From JALOOE01 sp964423545 (GTDB taxonomy: Bacteria > Chloroflexota > Anaerolineae > CG2-30-64-16), in the NCBI GenBank assembly GCA_964423545.1, contig CAYRFV010000306.1, positions 1-6,417 on the forward strand: DNA of 6,417 nt. Reading direction: 5' to 3'. Under the pieces are notes generated by a model. The model had not been told where the DNA came from, did not search any database, and was given only the letters and a program-made list of their open reading frames with translations. The position numbers and the translations under genes were made by a program. Of the stretch, positions 1 through 6,172 are shown in pieces; position 1 is the first letter of the stretch, and every line of letters begins with the position of its first letter.

Positions 1-578
1 CCGACGATGCGGCTGTCGGTGAAGCCACCCTGGAAGATGCCGAAGCCGAACAGGGTCCCGAGGATGTTGTCCATGGCCGCAAACCGGCCGCGCACGCTGT
101 CGGGCACAAACTCGCGCATCCATGGGTACATGCCGGTCTCAGCAATGGCTCGACACAAGGCGAAGATCGCCAGCACACATGCCACGAAGCGCAGCGTCGC
201 GTGGGGGCCATACTGGCTCGATATCCAGGGAGTGAAGAGAAGACAGGCCACCACTGCTTTGCGCGCGCCCCACAGCACCACAAAGGTTCGCTTGTAGCCG
301 ATGCGAGCCACAGGTGATGCTGCAAAGAGCGCCACGATGCCTGCCAGCGGAAAGAGCGCCAACAGCATGCCGATCTGGGCCTTGTCCAGGCCCAGTGCGG
401 TCAGGAAGAGGATGAAGACCGGCCCAAAAACGGTCAGTTGGCAGAAGACCGAATTGGTGGCGATGTGGCCGAACGCCCAGGGCAGCCGGCGAATCTTCGC
501 ATCGTCGGACAATGCGACAGGGAGCGCCTGCTCCGGCGCGGCGACAACCCGGCCTGGTTGCGAAGTCAGTGTCGTCAT
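1..578 (-). CDS. MFS transporter, N-terminal part (cut by the window edge)
   Basis: This reading frame starts at ATG 578 and stays open for 192 codons to the left edge, so the C-terminal half is missing. The protein begins with about 30 polar residues (MTTLTSQPGR...). Strongly hydrophobic segments follow at about residues 43-63, 67-88, 98-118 and 130-147, fitting the first transmembrane helices of a 12-helix MFS carrier. The loop after helix 2 (SPVARIGYKR, about 88-97) resembles a degenerate MFS motif A. The later loop WMREFVPDSVRGRFAAMDN has the VRGRF signature common in this superfamily. The substrate cannot be told. The in-frame stop upstream is at 632-630. GTG at 587 is an alternative start, and no strong Shine-Dalgarno is seen before ATG. 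The gene lies 129 nt downstream of the decaheme cytochrome in the same direction, so read-through is possible, but a functional link is not shown. Confidence 0.85.
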   Translation of the reverse strand, partial: MTTLTSQPGRVVAAPEQALPVALSDDAKIRRLPWAFGHIATNSVFCQLTVFGPVFILFLTALGLDKAQIGMLLALFPLAGIVALFAASPVARIGYKRTFVVLWGARKAVVACLLFTPWISSQYGPHATLRFVACVLAIFALCRAIAETGMYPWMREFVPDSVRGRFAAMDNILGTLFGFGIFQGGFTDSRIV

Positions 579-591
579 GCACCACACAAAG

Positions 592-622
592 CGAGCCGGA
601 GCCTCGCTGAGGCTCCGGCTCG
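592..622 (-). terminator. Strong GC-rich hairpin before the MFS gene, possible terminator
   Basis: A perfect 13-bp inverted repeat (592-604 with 610-622) can be closed by one more C-G pair to leave a three-base loop. On the minus strand the stem is followed by CTTTGTGTGG, which is a poor T-tract. It may terminate the decaheme cytochrome transcript. Alternatively it may be an mRNA-stabilising or translation-masking stem, because it ends only 13 nt before the MFS start codon. The stem is certain and the function is not. Confidence 0.45.
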
Positions 623-636
623 GACATCCTCACGAC

Positions 637-708
637 CCGGTTGAGGCGTGCAGCCCGGCATGCTGCTGCGCCCCTCAACCGGCCCCGGGCGCCAGCCTGA
701 ACTGGCGC
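637..708 (-). other. Two consecutive hairpins directly after the decaheme cytochrome stop
   Basis: The first hairpin pairs 689-695 with 702-708 (GCGCCAG/CTGGCGC) and overlaps the last base of the TAG stop. The second pairs 637-646 with 673-682 (CCGGTTGAGG/CCTCAACCGG), with a smaller nested GCAGC/GCTGC stem inside it. Neither is followed by a run of T on the minus strand, so they are not textbook intrinsic terminators. They more likely serve as 3'-end structures that slow or protect the transcript. Confidence 0.45.
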
Positions 709-3014
709 TATTCCGGCCTGGTGAGACCGGTCAGATCCACCTTCACTTTCTTGCCCAGGTCTTCCAGCGCATCGTACAGGATCTGGACACCATACTTCGG
801 ATTGTGCGCGTAGATGCCTGGATCCTTCTGTACGTACTGGTAGTTGTAGGCTGCGCGGAGCAGACGCGGGGTCCAATCGCTCCAGCCGTTGGAAGACACA
901 GCTTCCTTCTCATCCGCCTTGCCGTCGCCGTTGGTATCCTTGAAGAAGTACGGATAAGCCGCAGCATTGTAGGCGATCGCGGTCTTGGTGATTTCCTTGC
1001 TGTAAGCCTTGATCGCGTCATACAACTTCTCTTCCAATGCTGCGATCTCCGCTGCCATGCCTTCCTTCACATCCTTGTCGCCATCGTAGTCTTTGGCGGT
1101 GATGCGAATTTCCTTCGGCGCCTTGACCCCGGCATGACACGTCACGCACTTATCCATCTTCAGTTCGAGCTCGTGCGTATTGTGGCATTCCGTGCAGGTG
1201 GCGAAGCCGGGTGCATGTGCATTTTGTCCGACATACTTCTTGCCATCATACTGGTACGCGCCCTGCGCAGCATCTCCGAACAGCGAGGCGCCTGCTGCGA
1301 AGTAGTGCACATTCTGGAAGCGCGCCTTGGGATCGATCTTGTCGTCTTCCAAGCCCTTGATCGCCGCATTCACGGTCGATGTCGACGCACGACCCTGGTG
1401 GCACTCCAGGCACAGATTGGCCGCCACCGGCTTGAGCGCACCCTTGTCATCCTTCTCCTTGCTGAAGGTGACGCTCTTGCCGCTGGGGAACGGCACGTTC
1501 ACGACAGGCCTTACAGCGAACTTGGTCATGTCGCTGTGGCAGGTGGTGCAGGCGAGGCCATTGCTGGGATCCATGTTCCCCACGCCTGTGGTCAGAACAG
1601 CGCCAGCCGGGGTCACGGCGACCGTGCCGCCGTTCTTGAGGAACTCGGGCAGACCGTCTGCGGTGTGGCACTTCACACAGGCTGCCGGCACCTCACCCTC
1701 AGCATCCCAATGCCGGAACGCCTCGCCGGTGCCATCGAAATGGCCGACATCGTTGCGCTGAGCCTTGGAGATGTCCACTGGCTTGGCCAGCTTGGTGTTG
1801 AGATCCTTGATCGAATCATACAGCAACTGGATGACGTACTTGGCGTTGTGCGCCAGCTTGCCGGGATCCTTGCTCGCAAGCTGATAGTTGTAGGCAGCCT
1901 TCAGCAGGCGCGGGGTCCAGGCAGTGTACGGGCCGGTCTCATCAGCATCCGCCTTGCCGTTCGCGTTCTTGTCGGCCAGGAAATACGGATAGGCCGCCGG
2001 GTTGTAGGCGATGTCCGCCTTGCTGACTTCCTTGGCGTAGGCCTGGATCGCCGCAAACAGCTTCTCCTGCAGTCCAGCCAGCTCCTCACCGATTCCCTCC
2101 TTCGCGTTGCCGTCGCCGTCGTAGTCCATCAGCGAGCCGGCCATGCGAATCTTAGCGAAGTCCTCAGCCTTGGTGACGCCGGTATGGCAGGAGGCGCATT
2201 CCTTGACTTCCAGCTCCAGCGAGTGCGAATTGTGGCAGCCCGTGCAGGTGTCGTACGGCTCAGGATGCTCGAACTTGCCGTCATAGGACTGGCCCTTGTA
2301 CTCGTACCCGCCCTTGACCAGGGTGCCGTACTGCGTCGCTGCGGCCGGATAGTAGTGGACGTTGCGGAAGCCGAAGGTGGTGGTGACGGTCTTGCCGGAT
2401 GCGTCCGTGGTCACCAGCGGTTTCACAACGGTGTCTTCGTCTGCGTCCTTGAGCTTGAACGTGTTGGAGATCGCGTTGTTCACGCTGACGGTAGACTCGC
2501 GTCCCTGGTGGCATTCCATGCAGCGGGCTTCAGCGCCGAGATTCTTGAGCGTGACGCCGGATGGGAAGGTAACGCTCGTCTTGTTAACGGTGGCGGAGTT
2601 GTGACAGGCCACGCAGTCGATCAGGCTGCCGGTCGGCACGGCCTTATCGACGACGCCGGCCTTGCTGCCGTCAGCGCCCAGGAAATCGCGGTAGCCCTCT
2701 GAGCTGTGGCACTTAGCGCAGGCAATCGGAACTTCGGACTCAGTAGCAGTCGGCCAATGCTTGAACGCCTCGGCGGTGGGATCGGAATGACCAGCTTTTT
2801 GCCAGTCAGCCAGGAAGGGCACGACAGGGGACTTCTTGGTAGCAGTCAAGTCCGCGGTCTTGGCTGCGATAGTCGTGGTGACCGCGCCTTGTTGCGGGAT
2901 ATCACCTTCTTGGGGCGCGGTCGCGGGCATGGCATGCGCGGCCACAAACAGCACGCCGATCAGCAAGACCGCGACCCCGACTGCGACGACGAGGTTCTTG
3001 GGCAAGCTTCTCAT
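708..3014 (-). CDS. Exported decaheme c-type cytochrome with duplicated pentaheme units
   Basis: This is a 768-aa extracytoplasmic electron-transfer protein. Residues 1-28 look like a Sec signal peptide: basic MRSLPK, a hydrophobic stretch at about 8-25, then AHA with likely cleavage before M29. No further membrane helix is seen. Ten CXXCH motifs occur at 99, 134, 165, 257 and 273, and again at 446, 489, 535, 607 and 623. The two halves (about 70-405 and 419-754) are clear duplicates. Both contain AFxHW, CxECHQGR, NVHY, CHNxHxLEL, AYNxAAYPYF, DWTPRLL or AWTPRLL, and AHNxKY. Six non-motif His per half are conserved (76/425, 86/435, 220/570, 250/600, 264/614, 389/737), enough to supply bis-His ligation. 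Acidic loops follow heme 5 of each half (297-308, 348-359; 642-653, 693-704). A GGAGGAA Shine-Dalgarno eight nt upstream supports the ATG. The family resembles polyheme cytochromes of metal-reducing and Chloroflexota-type bacteria. Its redox partner is inferred to be the neighbouring membrane cytochrome. Confidence 0.93.
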   Translation of the reverse strand: MRSLPKNLVVAVGVAVLLIGVLFVAAHAMPATAPQEGDIPQQGAVTTTIAAKTADLTATKKSPVVPFLADWQKAGHSDPTAEAFKHWPTATESEVPIACAKCHSSEGYRDFLGADGSKAGVVDKAVPTGSLIDCVACHNSATVNKTSVTFPSGVTLKNLGAEARCMECHQGRESTVSVNNAISNTFKLKDADEDTVVKPLVTTDASGKTVTTTFGFRNVHYYPAAATQYGTLVKGGYEYKGQSYDGKFEHPEPYDTCTGCHNSHSLELEVKECASCHTGVTKAEDFAKIRMAGSLMDYDGDGNAKEGIGEELAGLQEKLFAAIQAYAKEVSKADIAYNPAAYPYFLADKNANGKADADETGPYTAWTPRLLKAAYNYQLASKDPGKLAHNAKYVIQLLYDSIKDLNTKLAKPVDISKAQRNDVGHFDGTGEAFRHWDAEGEVPAACVKCHTADGLPEFLKNGGTVAVTPAGAVLTTGVGNMDPSNGLACTTCHSDMTKFAVRPVVNVPFPSGKSVTFSKEKDDKGALKPVAANLCLECHQGRASTSTVNAAIKGLEDDKIDPKARFQNVHYFAAGASLFGDAAQGAYQYDGKKYVGQNAHAPGFATCTECHNTHELELKMDKCVTCHAGVKAPKEIRITAKDYDGDKDVKEGMAAEIAALEEKLYDAIKAYSKEITKTAIAYNAAAYPYFFKDTNGDGKADEKEAVSSNGWSDWTPRLLRAAYNYQYVQKDPGIYAHNPKYGVQILYDALEDLGKKVKVDLTGLTRPE

Positions 3015-3321
3015 AGGTTGGGTTCCTCCATTGGTTAGCCGAATTGTGAATCAGATATGGGCCAACAGGTGGGCGGGATCTCGCTCGATAGGCATCTCTC
3101 CTTTGGAATCAACAAAGCACAGTGTCCCAGGATGGCAACCGATGACGAGAGCATCTCCTGGCAACGGCCGTGGTCGGATTCCCTGGCGGCTCGAATGATT
3201 CTGCGACTGGCAACAGAGGGGTGGGGGGCCGCCATCAACAACCGATACAGTCATGCACACCCAGGCCGTAGGAGTTCAAAGATCAGGAGCGAACCAGCCC
3301 GGATATGCAACCGGCGCACTA
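3015..3321 (-). promoter_or_regulatory. Long 5' leader of the decaheme cytochrome, with Shine-Dalgarno
   Basis: If transcription starts about seven bases past the predicted -10, the leader is roughly 305 nt. A GGAGGAA Shine-Dalgarno lies at 3029-3023, eight nt before ATG 3014, and fixes the start. The leader holds three direct copies of the heptamer TGGCAAC as read on the plus strand (3133-3139, 3159-3165, 3208-3214). It also contains a minus-strand 69-codon frame (3260-3051, MCMTVSVVDGG... to ...HLLAHI) without a convincing Shine-Dalgarno. No known riboswitch class was recognised. Confidence 0.5.
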
Positions 3322-3327
3322 ACGTAT

Positions 3328-3356
3328 CTTTTATCGCGAATCACAGCTTGTGTCAA
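3328..3356 (-). promoter_or_regulatory. Predicted sigma70-type promoter of the decaheme cytochrome
   Basis: On the minus strand a perfect -35 TTGACA (3356-3351) is followed by 17 bases and a -10 of TAAAAG (3333-3328), matching four of six TATAAT positions. This gives the decaheme gene its own promoter, downstream of the terminator that follows the membrane cytochrome. The two genes can therefore be expressed separately. No clear operator palindrome overlaps it. Confidence 0.6.
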
Positions 3357-3423
3357 GTTTCCGAAACCAGCGAGAGGCGTCTCGCAGCGTTTCGCACTCG
3401 CGTTGTGCACCCATTGATAGTGA

Positions 3424-3720
3424 TTCGGCTTTCAACTTAACGTCAATCGGCGCCGCATTACCTGCATAGATTGCCACATGCCGCGCATCGTCAGGTCAGC
3501 CCGGAGCGATGCGACCCGTTTCGCCGGCGACATGCGTTCGCACCTTGTCGCGATCGATTCGAACGCACTGACCTCGATGAGCAGAGGCGGAAAGGTGGCT
3601 GATTCGCCGATTGGCCTCGATGTCGCGTGCAAGCAGTGTCACGTTCAAGGGAGCAAAGCCGCGGCGAAGACCGACGAACAGCTCAAGGCAACCGCCCAGG
3701 GCTACCATGCAAGCAGGTAG
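3424..3720 (+). pseudogene. C-terminal relic of a multiheme cytochrome, opposite strand
   Basis: Read on the plus strand, this frame is open from just after a TGA at 3421-3423 to a TAG at 3718-3720. It encodes a typical cytochrome C-terminus: RITCIDCHMPR (heme motif from codon 3463), then GDMRSHLVAID, then LDVACKQCH (second heme motif), then TDEQLKATAQGYHASR. The first ATG (3478) lies inside this homologous block, after the CIDCH motif, so it is not a true start. No signal peptide, membrane anchor or earlier heme motif is seen upstream in any plus-strand frame. The simplest reading is a gene whose N-terminal part was lost by deletion or rearrangement. The break lies near 3424-3460, next to the promoter of the decaheme gene. 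The tail itself has no stop or frameshift, so the loss may be recent. Recognition as a cytochrome tail is from family resemblance. Confidence 0.7.
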
Positions 3721-3744
3721 CTGATCGCGCACCCAGATGAATAA

Positions 3745-3777
3745 CGACCGGCGACTCGATGAGTCACCGCTCGTTTT
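3745..3777. terminator. Bidirectional rho-independent terminator
   Basis: A 13-position stem (3745-3757 with 3761-3773) closes on a GAT loop. On the plus strand 11 of 13 positions pair, and the stem is followed by TTTT (3774-3777), 24 nt after the stop of the cytochrome relic. On the minus strand one mismatch becomes a G-U pair and the stem is followed by TTATTCAT, which suits the end of the membrane cytochrome transcript. It therefore probably serves both convergent genes. Confidence 0.65.
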
Positions 3778-3808
3778 GCGCCCGGTCTCAGCCTGCCCAC
3801 GGGCGGCT

Positions 3809-3832
3809 CTGACGCGCGGTCCGCGCGGTCAG
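3809..3832 (-). other. GC-rich hairpin overlapping the membrane cytochrome stop codon
   Basis: CTGA/TCAG flanks a CGCGCGG/CCGCGCG inverted repeat around a single central base, with one bulged base. The TGA stop at 3831-3829 lies inside the stem. No T-tract follows, so termination is left to the hairpin at 3745-3777. The other cytochrome gene shows a similar stop-in-hairpin arrangement. Confidence 0.4.
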
Positions 3833-5943
3833 CTCTTCGGCTTGTGGCACGCCTGGCATTGATCGTTCGTGCGCCCCGCGTGATCTTTGGGCGCAGGCTT
3901 GACGCCGCTGTCAGGGCTATGGCACAAGAGGCAGTTCTCTCGGCCGGCGAGGTCGTGCGGAATCGCCTTAGGGGCGTCGGACACAGCGGCGGCGGTCGTG
4001 GCCGTGGGTGTCGCAGCCGCGGCAGGCGCTGCGGTCGCTCTCGCTTTGGCCGTTTCGGTGGGCACCGCAGTGGCGGCGCCGAAGGCGTTCGATGCCTGCG
4101 CCGGCTTGTGGCAACCTGTGCAGATTTCCACCCCGAAGGCCGCGTGGTTGGCCGGGAACGGCTGGGCCTTGCCTTCGCCGTGACAGAGCAGGCAGTCCTT
4201 GTGCATCGCGTCGTCGACCGCGTGTGGAATAGCCAGCGAGTCGCCTGGTGCAGATGCGGCAGCAGCTGTTGGCGCCGCCACCACTGTCGGTGCGGCCGCA
4301 GTGGTCGGTGCACCTGTAGTGTTTGGTGCGGCTGTAGCCGTTGGCGGCCGGGTGGGCGTTGCGGCCGGCCGCGTGGCAGTCACAGGCAGCGCAGCGACTG
4401 GCGCCGACGATACTGCCGGTTCCTGCAGCGTCGGCTTGTGGCATTGCACGCACATATCGGACTTGAAGCTGGCGTGATTCTCAGGGAACGGCCTCACCTT
4501 GCCGGCCGCATGGCACACCAGGCAGTCAGTGCGTTGGCCGACCGGGTGCGGGATGGGATTCGGCACGCCGGTGCCCGGGACCTTCGGGGGCGCACTGAGT
4601 TGGCGCACTCTGGGCGCATCCAGGCCGGCATAGACCCATTTGTTTGCGTGGCACGCGCTGTTCGAGCAGAAGCTGCTGTTATCCTTGCCACCCGGGTTCT
4701 CCACGGTGTGGCACTCGGCGCAGGTGGCGTCAAACTGATAGCGATGCTGAGCAAGCCAGGTGGTGCTCTTGTGCGACTGCGGCTCGTTCGCCGTCGAGAC
4801 CTCGATCGGGGGAAGCGGCTTGCCCGGGTCGGCGACCTGTGGAATGCTGTGGCAGATATTGCATTCCAGGCGAATGGCCTGATTGTCCTGGCTCAGATGC
4901 TTTCCGTCGTGGCAGCGGAAACAGCCGGGGAAGTCCTGGTGCCCGATGTTGTTGGTGTGGGATTTCCAGTCCAGGTTCATGAATGGAAACTGGGTCTTGT
5001 CGAAGATGCCTTGCAGCCGGGTAACAGCCCGCTGGACATCGGCCTTGCGCGTGGCGTACAGATCCGGGTAGTTGGTCTGGTAGAACTGCTCAACGGCCGC
5101 GATGGCATTCGCCGCCTCTGCTTCGGTGGCATACTTCTGCCCCAACACCCTGACCCCTTCCCGCTTGATGTACGGCAGATCGGATGCAATTTGACCTAGC
5201 GCGAGCGCCTCATCCAACGCATCGTCCGGGTTGCGGAAGTGATGGCTGGCGCGATTGTGGCAGTCCACGCAATCCATCTTGCGCTTTTCGGCTTTGGCAA
5301 TCGACTCGGGCGTCAGGTTGGAATCGACCGACAGATAGGTGGTCGTGACGCCGTTGAAAGTGGCCTGCACCCACGGGATATCCTGCCGCTTCTCGTCGGT
5401 GGCAATGTAATAGACCGGGTTATCGATATGCCAGTGGATGCCGCGTCCCTGGCCGAGCTCGGCCGGTCCACCACCGGTGTTCACAACCAGTGCGGTCTCC
5501 GTGAGACTATTCTTCTCATCGGCCGCGTAGCTGGGCAGAGTGACCAGGCGATCGTCGTAGAACTTCTCCGGCCAGTGGCACTGCTCACAGACAACCTCCA
5601 CCGGACGCAAGCTGGTGATCGGCGATGGAATTGGCTTTTCGAACAGGCTCAACGGATAGGACCAGACATAGTGTGCGCTGCGGACCTTGGCTTCGAACGC
5701 ATGATACGCGCCCGGCCCGATATGACAGGTGCCGCATTCGACCCGTGCGTGAGGCGAATTCATGTAGGCGGTGTGCTCGGGCGACATGACATGACAGGCC
5801 GAGCAAAACTCACTGGATTCCGAATACTCCATTAACGTGACGGAACCCATAAAGAAAAGCCAGAAGACGAAGACCGTACCGATGCCGAACAAAGCCACAC
5901 GCCATTTGCTCTTGCTCAGCCAGTTGTACAGGCGCTTCAGCAT
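3829..5943 (-). CDS. Membrane-anchored NapC/NirT-type multiheme cytochrome with diheme tail modules
   Basis: This 704-aa protein is a probable quinol-oxidising inner-membrane cytochrome facing outward. A single transmembrane helix (about 15-36) follows a basic N-terminus. CSACHVM (47-53) matches the CxxCHxM first heme of NapC/NrfH proteins, where Met can be an axial ligand, and CGTCHIGPGA follows at 70. Further heme motifs are at 119, 225, 341, 361 and 408, with an unusual CX4CH (CSNSACH) at 426-432. The core to about 450 recalls Geobacter ImcH-like NapC/NirT proteins (GQGRGIHWHIDNP, MDCVDCHNR, NNIGH, FPGCFRCHDGKH). Three diheme modules follow (464-504, 572-614, 661-702), each of the form IPH...CLxCH...H...CxxCHKP. 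Ala/Thr/Pro-rich linkers (505-571, 615-660) separate them. The total is 13 CXXCH plus one CX4CH. A GGAGGA Shine-Dalgarno six nt upstream (5955-5950) supports the start. The gene has its own promoter. Membership of the family is secure, but the identity as an ImcH equivalent is inference. Confidence 0.93.
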   Translation of the reverse strand: MLKRLYNWLSKSKWRVALFGIGTVFVFWLFFMGSVTLMEYSESSEFCSACHVMSPEHTAYMNSPHARVECGTCHIGPGAYHAFEAKVRSAHYVWSYPLSLFEKPIPSPITSLRPVEVVCEQCHWPEKFYDDRLVTLPSYAADEKNSLTETALVVNTGGGPAELGQGRGIHWHIDNPVYYIATDEKRQDIPWVQATFNGVTTTYLSVDSNLTPESIAKAEKRKMDCVDCHNRASHHFRNPDDALDEALALGQIASDLPYIKREGVRVLGQKYATEAEAANAIAAVEQFYQTNYPDLYATRKADVQRAVTRLQGIFDKTQFPFMNLDWKSHTNNIGHQDFPGCFRCHDGKHLSQDNQAIRLECNICHSIPQVADPGKPLPPIEVSTANEPQSHKSTTWLAQHRYQFDATCAECHTVENPGGKDNSSFCSNSACHANKWVYAGLDAPRVRQLSAPPKVPGTGVPNPIPHPVGQRTDCLVCHAAGKVRPFPENHASFKSDMCVQCHKPTLQEPAVSSAPVAALPVTATRPAATPTRPPTATAAPNTTGAPTTAAAPTVVAAPTAAAASAPGDSLAIPHAVDDAMHKDCLLCHGEGKAQPFPANHAAFGVEICTGCHKPAQASNAFGAATAVPTETAKARATAAPAAAATPTATTAAAVSDAPKAIPHDLAGRENCLLCHSPDSGVKPAPKDHAGRTNDQCQACHKPKS

Positions 5944-5949
5944 GATCGC

Positions 5950-5955
5950 TCCTCC
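5950..5955 (-). promoter_or_regulatory. Shine-Dalgarno of the membrane cytochrome
   Basis: GGAGGA on the minus strand lies six nt before ATG 5943. This fixes the start just ahead of the basic MLKRLYNWLSK segment and the transmembrane helix. Confidence 0.8.
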
Positions 5956-5989
5956 ATGATATCGGGCAACAGGGCGCTGCCTGGCTGGT

Positions 5990-6011
5990 AGAACGTAGGG
6001 AAGAACGTAGG
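5990..6011. repeat. Short tandem repeat in the membrane cytochrome leader
   Basis: AGAACGTAGG occurs at 5990-5999 and again at 6002-6011, a 12-bp period, inside the roughly 128-nt leader. The second copy also contributes the GTAGGC arm (6007-6012) of a leader stem with GCCTAC (6052-6057). An ACGTAGGG core recurs in inverse orientation at 6280-6287. It could be a binding site or only a small slippage duplication. Confidence 0.4.
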
Positions 6012-6078
6012 CAGCTGATGCAGGCGTCCACTCGCAGCAAAGGGCAGAGCAGCCTACAAGCGACAGAATGTTGCGAGG

Positions 6079-6106
6079 ATTATACTCTGAATCACCATGC
6101 CGTCAA
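6079..6106 (-). promoter_or_regulatory. Strong sigma70-type promoter of the membrane cytochrome
   Basis: On the minus strand the -35 TTGACG (6106-6101, five of six consensus) and a perfect -10 TATAAT (6084-6079) are separated by 16 bases. Transcription would start near 6072 and leave a leader of about 128 nt before ATG 5943. The promoter lies just downstream of the terminator at 6216-6173, so the cytochrome begins a new transcription unit. Confidence 0.75.
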
Positions 6107-6172
6107 TCAGGGTCGCGTGCGTCGCGGCTCCGTGTCCGCTGGGAGCCGGCAGCTGACCCATCCCCCGCAGAC

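Noticed and set aside
139..876. A 245-codon minus-strand frame overlapping the transporter and the decaheme tail
   Set aside because: It would overlap two better-supported genes in a different frame and lacks any recognised domain. The frame starting at 578 has clear transmembrane periodicity and MFS motifs.
648..2702. A 684-codon open frame on the plus strand
   Set aside because: It lies antisense to the decaheme cytochrome, has no heme or other recognisable motifs, and is explained by the codon bias of the real gene in G+C-rich DNA.
3051..3260. A 69-codon minus-strand frame ending 36 nt before the decaheme start (MCMTVSVVDGG...)
   Set aside because: No convincing Shine-Dalgarno, mixed third-position composition and no family recognised. 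It may be a leader peptide but is not supported enough to call.
3478..3720. A complete 80-aa monoheme protein starting at ATG 3478
   Set aside because: The cytochrome-like sequence begins upstream of this ATG, with a CIDCH motif at 3463-3477, so the ATG is internal to a truncated gene.
3844..5199. A 451-codon open frame on the plus strand
   Set aside because: It is antisense to the membrane cytochrome. Its Arg/Gly-rich low-complexity translation mirrors the Ala/Thr/Pro linkers, and no family features are seen.
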